Shown in pieces: positions 56,261-64,000 of a DNA stretch of 64,000 bases. Position numbers and translations under genes: made by a program. Source of the DNA: Rhynchonema sp. JSB1_4. Lineage: Eukaryota > Nematoda > Chromadorea > Monhysterida > Xyalidae. Location: positions 62,001 through 126,000 of the forward strand of contig JASAMV010002293.1 in NCBI GenBank assembly GCA_030248065.1, given 5' to 3'. Each line of letters starts with the position of its first letter. Positions within the stretch are counted from its first letter, which is position 1. Under the pieces are notes generated by a model. It was not told where the DNA came from, did not search any database, and saw nothing but the letters and a program-made list of their open reading frames with translations.

Positions 56261-57420
56261 ATGGCCGGTAGGTGCTGTTTTATCAATTATTTTTTAATGG
56301 GACCCAGTTACTTTTGCATGCGAATTTTGCCCTATTTGATGCCGTGGTGTAGAAATAACCTGTCGCCTAACCATTCACATAGTGGTAGTTTATTTCCCTT
56401 CTTTCTTTGCAGCATTCCAAGCCCAAGTCACCAACCGTAACCCTTCCACCTACCAGTACAATATAAAGCCAAAGAAACCGCTCGCCCCAACCGGTACCAA
56501 ACAAGGAGCTGAGGTGCCAGTAGCGCCCGAGAACCACCGTAAAGTGGCACATTCGTCAGATAATAATCACGTGATCAATGGCGTCAGAAACAATCACGTT
56601 AAGATTATAGCGTCTGCCGAAGGTACATTTACTACCGTTTGGCTAACATTTGTGCTTCTACTGACTCTCTTTGGAAGATTATTTGAGAAAATCACACCAA
56701 CGTGTAACTTTTTCAGAGAAAGAAGTCTTCAACCTGTACGATGACAATTGTGAGGGCAAAATCGATGCCATGCATGTGGGTCACGTGGCCCGTGCCCTGG
56801 GACTGAAACCAACACAAGAAATGGTCTGGAAGGCGTGCGGAAAGGAATACAAGAAATCAGGCAAGTCCAGCTGAACAACAAAAAGTTGAAAGTTTTCTCG
56901 GCATTTTTGCACCTTCAGATGAAATTGAAACAAAACTTTCCAAAAACCATTTCCAGGAGAAAAGAAGTTCAGTCTGGACGAGTTCATGCCGATCTACAAC
57001 GCCCTGAAGAAGGAGAAGACACAAGCGACATACAACGATCTGGTCGAGGGTCTGAAACCGTTCGACAAGGAAGAAACTGGCAAAATCCTCGGTGCCGAAA
57101 TCAAGGTCGCGCTGATGAGCATGGGTAAGACCTGATTAATTTGAACACGAAAATACCGTGATTGAATAAAAATTGTGACGAAATTTACAAATGAAGTGTG
57201 AATTTAGACAAAGATTTTCTTGAATTCAGGTGAACGGGTGACCGGTGCAGAAATGGACGAGGTCCTAGAAGGAGTGCCAGATGCCAATGGCAATGTCAAT
57301 TACGGAGGTATGAAATAAAATCTTTGGGTTCAAGAAAATGTGTCTGTCACGAAAATGTTGAAATCTATTTCAGAATTTATCAAGAAGCTCATGGCTGGTC
57401 CGTTCCCTGAACCATCCTAA
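56261..57420 (+). CDS. Essential myosin light chain (EF-hand), six exons, 217 aa
   Basis: Exons 56261-56267, 56413-56622, 56717-56860, 56957-57124, 57230-57307 and 57374-57420 join in phase to TAA. The core reads [94 protein letters not shown] and [15 protein letters not shown]. This is the classic essential light chain, which binds the first IQ motif of the myosin heavy-chain lever arm in muscle. EF-hand loops are degenerate, as usual. The N-terminal 72 residues are an extension rich in Pro/Lys ([17 protein letters not shown]), not present in the short nematode form I know. Intron 3 has a GC donor (AATCAG/GCAAGT); the other introns are GT-AG. Exon 1 has only 7 coding bases. Confidence 0.96.
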
Positions 57421-60400
57421 ATCAAAATGTGGATATTCACACACATCAACACTCCACTGCCAAATATTCACTCTCAGATTGTGTAGTTTTCGCTAGCTTT
57501 CTCAACTCGGCATTAAATGACATTAGACAGGTGTACTTTTCAAAATTCACACTAACGGAGTGTTTTCGTGTCTGACCAACAGAGCGCCAACCCACGTGCG
57601 CAGACCGTGACATGCCGTATCGTAATAGCTCGTCTCACATTGCTGCAAAAATTCACTCAACTTTGTGCAATTCGGATAAAGAGTGCAATCTGTGTTTTGA
57701 TCGGATATATTACAAGACAAAAGGAATGATCTCGAAAATTACTCACAGCTGCAATGGCCTGGTCCTTTACGGTTCCCTCTCCAACACAATCTGTTTTGGC
57801 ACAGTGCAGAATGGGATGGTTAAATTCATCAACCTCCAGTGCAAATGGCACCTAAAACAAGAAAATGTATGTGTCATCCAATGAACAGAAACAGATACAG
57901 TAAGTACACCATAAAACTAACCAATCCATCACCACAGTTTTGCGCAATCGTAGTGGACGCCAAGCAACCCGTTAGAAACACCGATATTCGAAATAACATG
58001 TTGAGAGTACTTTTTATACAGTAAAGCTTCTGGAAAAAGCTCGTTGGACGCTAATCGTTACATCGGGCGGCGTTGGCGATTATTGATTTTTTCTGGCTGT
58101 CGCTGAAATTGTGAACCAGAACTTTGATTTGCTCGCATGGATGGACTTTAAAAGGATACATCGTAAACACAAAATTCAATTAAAATGCGAGCGGTTCAAT
58201 CAAGATTAGGTCGGGGTCTTGACAAATAGACAGAATAAAAGTAGTTATCGAGAAGTTGCAATGTTTCAATTGATTTTTTAGGCTCGGTCAAGCCGCCTGG
58301 CGGCAGAACGCGAATAAAAGACGCATGAGTAAAGGAATAGAACACCAGGGACATTGTTTCTGACAAACCTAAAACAAATAGCAGTTATGCAGATTTACAA
58401 CCCCGATCTCAACATGTGACTTTTGTAATTTGTTGCGTAATTCCAACACATGTTGTACAGATTTGGACTGGAGGCAGCAAATTACAAATTTTAAACATAT
58501 CTCCGCTGGTTCTGAGACAGTAAAACGTGCGCACGATTTAGAAAATCAATCAAGCGTAAATTTATAATGTTTTCCCACAGTGCACACCTCGATAAGAACC
58601 TAAAAAGATATCCGATCGAGCACTGCATGTGCATGTGCATGTGTGTGATCAGATGATGACAACTTTCATTATGGGCGGGCGATTGGTAGTTAGATCTAGC
58701 CATTCCAATTTGGGGGACGTGGACAACGAATAATAAAAAATGACTTGCGCGATTATCAGCAATCTTGAACGATACACAAAGACGGAACTATGGTATCATC
58801 GCTTTTATACTGTGTCCTCAAAATTATTGTGAATGGCAATACGAACTCAATAGTGCAGCAGGGAAATTACATTTAGCAACATAAACTGTAATGTTGCTTT
58901 TCAAAATTAACCGTTGCTGGACGTAACCCCCGAACCTTTATTGAGATCAGTCGGTCGACAGTTGGATCACAGGCTGATCATCAAGTTCTTGTTCATACCG
59001 GAACTCCATACAGTAACAAACTGTTCCAACACACTAAAATCGATAAGATCTACCGTTCACATGCATGAAAAAATACTGCGTACGAAATCTGTACAAAGTT
59101 CACTTTTCAATTTTTCAGTCACATGGACGTGACATCCACTGCGTATCATTTCCCATAACAATCAGCCGCACCATTGGGCACGATTTTGCGCAAATTTATT
59201 GTGATCGAGAGAAATTAAGGTGAGATTACTAATGGAAGATTGCTCAGCGAAAATATTATCCGAAATTTTTATAAATTTGAGCTCGAAACTGCCTATACTG
59301 CGAGGTACAGTGGGTTCAAATTGTGCACTGCCGTTAGTAAGTTCCAAATTTAATTTCGGTCTACCCATCGTAAAATAGTTTTTTCCGGTGCAAGAACAAG
59401 ACTTGGTTTTGTATGCAATAGTCACCTGGCATTGCAATAAAAGGGGTGGGATATACAGACGTTACCAAAACCTGCAAAATCGATGGTTTGGATTCTTTGA
59501 AAATAATTAGAGAGAGCGAAGAAGTGAAGTGAGATAGGGAGAGATACTCTTTTAAACGCCACAGGGGGCGTGGCAATGGTTTGACCCCTGTTGCACAAAG
59601 TGTACCTTTGTGCATTACCGAATGTTTGTTATGTTTGGTCTAACCAGAGAAAATGATTATTTCATGTTGAGAATGTGTATGTACCAAAATTCTGAACTTG
59701 TTGTAAAGGCGTAACTTTGAAACGAGGGTTGCATCATTGACTTTATGCACGTATGATTAACATATGCCGTAAAATGTGTTTGTGGTTTTCTGAGTTTTAT
59801 GCATTTGTCATTTTTAAAATCTTTTGTCTTTATTTAACATACAGACACGACACAGGTCTGTCGACAGTAACAAATAAACGTGAAATGATAATGATGTACT
59901 GACGCAGAGAGAGATCAACAAACTGAAGTGAAATTATCATCAGATAAAAATGATATCAGATGACAGTTGTGTGTAACATTCAAATGTGTGATCGTAAAAA
60001 ACTGCATAAAAATTACTAGGTCGAATGGAAACACAAAGGTTGAACCAGGGTTGGAAAAAAATTTTAAACAAGCCTTTTTAAATATATGTCTCAGATTCGG
60101 TGAAACTTGACCAAATTTGACTCGGCAACGCGTAAAGGGCGAAAGTAAGTAATTGATAAATTGACCTGCATCACTTATGAAGAGGGAGTTTACGTGATAT
60201 CGATGCGATCCAACAGTCTGTGTTTAATATGGAGCTATGGGTGGAATTTTCGAAACGGTGTAAAGGTCAGTTGGGCGTAAAGGTCGGTGTAAAGTTCGGT
60301 CGAAAGCTCGGTCGGCGTAGCTCGGTGTGCACGTGAAACATTGCCTGTTATTAACGTGGAATGTTTCAAGTTTACACCGAGGTCTATGTCTATCACACTG

Positions 60401-60872
60401 AGCTGTCGACCGAGCTTTCCACCGACCTTTACACCCAACTGATCTTTGCACCGTTTCGAAAATATCACACAATGATTGTTGCTCTCTTGTACCTACATAT
60501 CAGACTCAATCCATATCATAGTTTGTGTGGTCGAATGAGCAAGATCTACTCATAAACCACACAGTGTTCAGATAATGAGCTGAAGAAACACTGTCGGGTC
60601 GCTGAATCAGTTGTACAAATCCAAAAATTTTTGACCAACCCTGTGTTGCACCCTGCTATTGCAGGTACATTATTGTAGATTTTGCCAGAAAGTGCAGAAT
60701 GAAAATGAATAAAAATTAATAAAGAAAAGGGATCAATACTATGGAGTTTAAGTGCGCTATGTACAGTATGTAGATAATCACCCGTTCATGAATCACCGTG
60801 TAAAATTTTTCTGAAAACCAGCATAAATCCGGACCCTGAATTAATCAGGAAAGTAATAATTTGGTAATCTTT
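57421..60872. other. Intergenic with one MITE; one doubtful frame
   Basis: A 90-codon + frame at 57612-57884 (with NSDKECNLCFDRIYY) has no splice or family support. The family 6 MITE is at 60245-60464. The rest is AT-rich without recognised features. Confidence 0.45.
60245..60464. mobile_element. MITE family 6 (long imperfect hairpin)
   Basis: Left TTTTCGAAACGGTGTAAAGG and AAGGTCGGTGTAAAG; right complements CTTTACACCCAACTGATC and GCACCGTTTCGAAAAT. The centre contains both GTGAAACATTGCC and AATGTTTCAAG. Confidence 0.7.
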
Positions 60873-63554
60873 TTACAACTGCACCAAGTAGGCAAGCAGG
60901 AAGATAACCAAGAAGGCAAGGTAGACAATCGGGAATACGAATTTGGCCGCCAAATCCAGTGTTTGATTGCCGAAACTACCGCCGTACGGTTTGTGCAACT
61001 GGAAAAAAAGAAAAATATTTTGCCGCTAAACAACCGTAATAAGTACCCTGAATTATCAAGCATACCCGATAGACATATTCGTCAAAGTTCGGTTTCGGAC
61101 TGATACTTGGCGTACGAGGAGGAATGAGGTTCGAGTCACGCCAACTGGTCGCCACGGATTCGGTTTCGATTGCCGATTGACGTTGGGAGGATGGACCAGC
61201 CTGAAGGGTTTTGACTTTTTATGGTTTGTTCGTGACAGTCTCATGTCAGGTGGAGCGCTCAACGAACTCGTGGAATGCTGGGGCGTGCTGATATTTCGCT
61301 GTGCACCATGAAGACACACAAAAATGCTGTTCTGCGCGCTATATAAGCTCCAGACTGGGTGGGGTTCATTTTCATTGACGATTTGGCAATTGCTATAAGT
61401 TCGATACTTTTTGGATTAAAAACAGATACTGGAGACTTCCGGTGTATTTGGAGGAGTCTGGTCAGCTGCTTAGAGACTGACAAGTACAAATTGGGGCTTG
61501 TTCGGAACTACATATGTAAGCGCCCAATTGCTCATTCGTCGGCGGCTTTCACTTTATTCAGTCCAAAACACTGAAACAATTCAGCCCCCAACCAACCACC
61601 TGTGACGTTGGTCTGATCTGTTGTGGGCTGGGTGCCTGACTGCCGGCCATGTTTCGACTCAGATACAGCGACAGAAAGAATTCGATCATGCTCGCAAATG
61701 TGATCAACGCACAAAACACTGACCACACCGCACTCGCACCAACGTCGATCGTCGAACTGCTCGTTGCCTGAAAAAATCAGGGACACATGAAGTTTTGGCG
61801 GGTGGTTTGGTGTCGCATGATGTGTACATATGTAGTTCTAAAATTTACTGTAACGTAAATTATCTATAAAATATGCGAGCTGGTTTTGCACGCAGAGCTG
61901 GCATTCCTCTCTGAACGAAGGTTCGTTCTATGCATATCTGCAGTGACAAACTTTCTCTGGCGTTAGAAATGTTAGATTGAAAATGCTGGTTCTCAGACGC
62001 AGCCATTGGAACGCAACATGATGCATATCTCGACCGACAGTCACTTGTGGGCCCAAATGCTTATGTGATCTCTGAACCGCCACACCAAACGTATGCTCCC
62101 GGAAGGACTCGAACCTCCGACCTTCAGGCCACCAGGCCTGGATAGCCAGTTGCTCTACCAACTGAGCTACGGGAACGCGGTCTGGCTGCGGCTCAGAATC
62201 ACTCATAAACCCAACGCACGCACGCTCAATACACAGTGCACCGCAGCACACACACATAATACCGGTCCGTTCGTTATACGCCTCGACGCGTATGGGTGTG
62301 TGTCTATTCGCCAGACCACACTTACAGATATCCGCCCATTGGACCAGGGCAAAAATCCGACAAGTATAGCATATATCGCGGGTTCCGAATCAGTCGAAAT
62401 CCAAACTCCTCCGCAACATCATGCATTCCAGTCCACCAACCGCGTGCACAATGAATATGTTGAAGGGCATGACTGCGAATAGTGACCGAGGCATCGCATC
62501 ACCGCCATTGATGGGCAACCAAAAGTGCAGCCATGATGATCCAATTAGAAGGGAGGGCAGCACAAACGAACGAACGACCGGGCCGGCACCGTAGTTGTAA
62601 TCGAGGTACACTGATAGGCAACTGTGCGCGTTGGCGGCTGCAAAATCCGGTCAATTGGGTGGGGGGCATTGGGGATGGGCCACCGCACTGATGAGGACCT
62701 GGTGCACCAATGTCCGTCAATGGTATGACAGAAATGGCCTTCTCGCAAGGTTCAAAACCCGGAATGGTCGAATAACAGTTTGTTCTTGCGATCTGCCGCT
62801 GACTACGTACTACACACCGTTCATTTCTGACAAATCTGATGCTTTAGTTTGGAATATCTGAAGGCATCAGAAATGCGTTTTGAATTGTGAAACTATAATC
62901 TCCCAATTTCTCCAACCGGGATGTTCCTCGAGAAGGCAAGTCCGCATGTCGTTCTGGTTGATTGTGTCTTCAGCGTTGTTCACATGGACACCTTGTCGAG
63001 GGTCCCATTGTAGAAGCACATCACTTGGATGGTAGTTCACTGAAATTTTATTCAATAAAACTTTAAACTTTCGAAAAAGTTTTAAAGTTTTCTAAATTAG
63101 TTTTTATATCTAGACGACTAACAAGGGGCCAACATCAAATGACATCGTCGCTGGTCGCGCAGTGGGTAGACGTTGGCCATCGTGCATTCGGCGTTCAGGG
63201 TCATTCTGAAATAAAAATTAAAAAAAAATTGGCAGTTATCCAAAAAATGTTTCATCCAATTAAAACCAACCTTTCAGTGAATTTCACGTTGCCCTGCCTG
63301 TCCACCTGTGTCTGTGTGCTTGTCCGGCCTTCAATTTGTGCATTCAAAATGTTCACATTCGGCGTCCATACGCGCGAATCCCACTCGGCCAGCGATAGAC
63401 TGAAATAAAAAAAAATTTAAATATCTGAAATGAAAATTTTTAAAACTAAAGGTAAATGCTAGCAATTCAACCTGATGCCATTTTGAAAAACATTTGTGGT
63501 TGTGTGGACCAAACGGGGGTCGTTCCATGCTTGATGCAAGGCGAGCGTGATTCG
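60873..63554 (-). CDS. Cys-loop ligand-gated ion channel subunit, eight exons seen, 5' end missing
   Basis: Exons: 63472-63554, 63271-63399, 63134-63205, about 62894-63050, 62441-62637, 61600-61767, 61066-61200 and 60873-60998. The extracellular domain shows ALHQAWNDPRL (family W.D.RL), AEWDSRVWTPNVNILN, the Cys loop CTMANVYPLRDQRRC (13 residues between cysteines) and NYHPSDVLLQW. TM1 is FVLPSLLIGSSWLHFWLPI. TM2 begins DAMPRSLFAVMP, closest to the PAR-type start of anion channels. TM3 is VWSVFCALITFASMIEFFLS. A Ser/Pro-rich cytoplasmic loop follows, and TM4 is FVFPIVYLAFLVIFLLAYL before TAA. These pentameric channels bind a neurotransmitter at the cell surface. Proline in the Cys loop is shifted by one position against the usual FP.D. 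The joint between exons 3 and 4 did not close. A solo LTR lies in the TM2-TM3 intron. Confidence 0.87.
62064..62320 (-). mobile_element. Solo LTR related to the 14.6-kb TRIM
   Basis: On the minus strand it starts TGTGGTCTGGCGAATAGACA, shares GCTGCGGTGCACTG and the tRNA-like unit with the 14,601 LTR, and ends CACA. It is flanked by a 4-bp target duplication (CTTA on + at 62060-62063 and 62321-62324). Outside the shared blocks it is strongly diverged. There is no second LTR or interior nearby, hence a solo LTR. It lies in an intron of the Cys-loop channel gene. Confidence 0.75.
62095..62176 (-). tRNA. tRNA-like sequence in the solo LTR
   Basis: Acceptor GTTCCCG/CGGGAGC (one wobble), D arm GCTC...GAGC and B box GGTTCGAGTCC are intact. 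The anticodon region best folds as CTGG-CTAT-CCAG, again a 4-nt loop. It is followed by an extra GGCC-TGGT-GGCC hairpin. Unlikely to be a functional tRNA. Confidence 0.5.
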
Positions 63555-64000
63555 CTGAAACGTGCTCGATGCTAATGTTTCACGTGGACATGTGGTGCCA
63601 TCACACTGACGATGATCTGGTGCACCTTTCATTTACGGAAACAGGTCGATACCGTAATCAAGAACATGTACTGACACACAAATTTCCGTCACCATGTTTC
63701 TCATTATTAGCTCAAGACCGCCAACGAAAACCAACCGCATTCGTTTCGTCTACCCAACGAGTGTGCTCCACCGTGATTCGAACTTGAATCGGGAGAACTC
63801 CGTTGCTTGACACTAAAAGATCGTTAGCTGATGATTGATTTGGACAATGTGTTGAATTTTTTTCGAATAAACGATAAGATAACGTGTAAAACCTGCGGTG
63901 CCACAAAATTTGACAAGCATAAAAATCGTTCATTTCACCTTCATCGCTGGTCGAGATTTGGCATCAGTCACTACTCACATCACGTCAAATTAAACTTAAA
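63555..64000. other. Upstream of the visible Cys-loop channel exons
   Basis: It contains a TAATGTTTCAC variant (63573) and a copy of the 22-bp motif (63604). The signal peptide and first exons of the channel were not found here and probably lie beyond the window. Confidence 0.4.

Noticed and set aside
62093..62482. Open frame LPEGLEPPTFRPPGLDSQLL
   Set aside because: Same tRNA artefact, over the solo-LTR tRNA-like unit.

Overview
Eukaryotic (animal) genomic DNA: split genes with GT-AG introns of about 45 to 1,200 bp, a dense population of short inverted-repeat transposons, and no bacterial signals. Splice acceptors are mostly TTTCAG. TTAGGC-type blocks occur at several sites (TTAGGC is the nematode telomere unit). 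The myosin light chain ends in an AGPFP-type tail that I associate with nematodes. My best guess is a repeat-rich nematode or other ecdysozoan. The exact lineage is not settled, partly because a virilizer gene is present and C. elegans lacks one.

Layout. 1-2,730: nested MITEs, no gene. 2,731-25,728 (-): one large gene, virilizer/VIRMA (KIAA1429), the scaffold of the mRNA m6A writer complex, with roughly 40 exons. Its introns hold a TRIM-type retroelement with identical LTRs that contain a tRNA-like sequence, two foldback elements with a TTAGGC core, and several MITEs. 25,729-29,187: G/C-strand-biased repeats. 29,188-29,959 (+): a small uncharacterised gene whose first exon looks like a trans-splice acceptor exon. 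30,582-36,841: a 6.3 kb foldback structure (two 1.26 kb inverted arms) with tandem arrays in the spacer. 38,221-39,945 (-): six-exon single-pass membrane protein. 41,042-44,154 (-): five-exon SLC17-like MFS transporter. 47,168-48,887 (-): 3' part of a cysteine-rich protein with a hydrophobic C-terminus. 52,970-53,700: 30-bp tandem array. 54,489-54,851 (+): doubtful two-exon gene. 55,256-55,400 (-): isolated exon. 56,261-57,420 (+): essential myosin light chain, six exons. 60,873-63,554 (-): divergent Cys-loop ligand-gated channel, 5' end not found. The genes have unrelated functions and show no operon-like packing.

Main unexplained signals. (1) An 11-bp motif, TGATGTTTCAC/GTGAAACATCA, occurs 17 times exactly in 64 kb against about 0.03 expected by chance. 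Its core is one base from the C. elegans piRNA promoter ('Ruby') core. (2) A TRIM whose LTRs carry a tRNA-like unit with an apparently 4-nt anticodon loop, plus a diverged solo LTR 47 kb away with the same architecture and also a 4-bp target duplication. (3) Paired foldback elements with CCCCGAAAA-type arms. (4) A second dispersed motif (about 22 bp, five copies), all in introns.

Exon boundaries were placed by hand from splice consensus, reading phase and remembered family features. Where phases did not close, this is stated.
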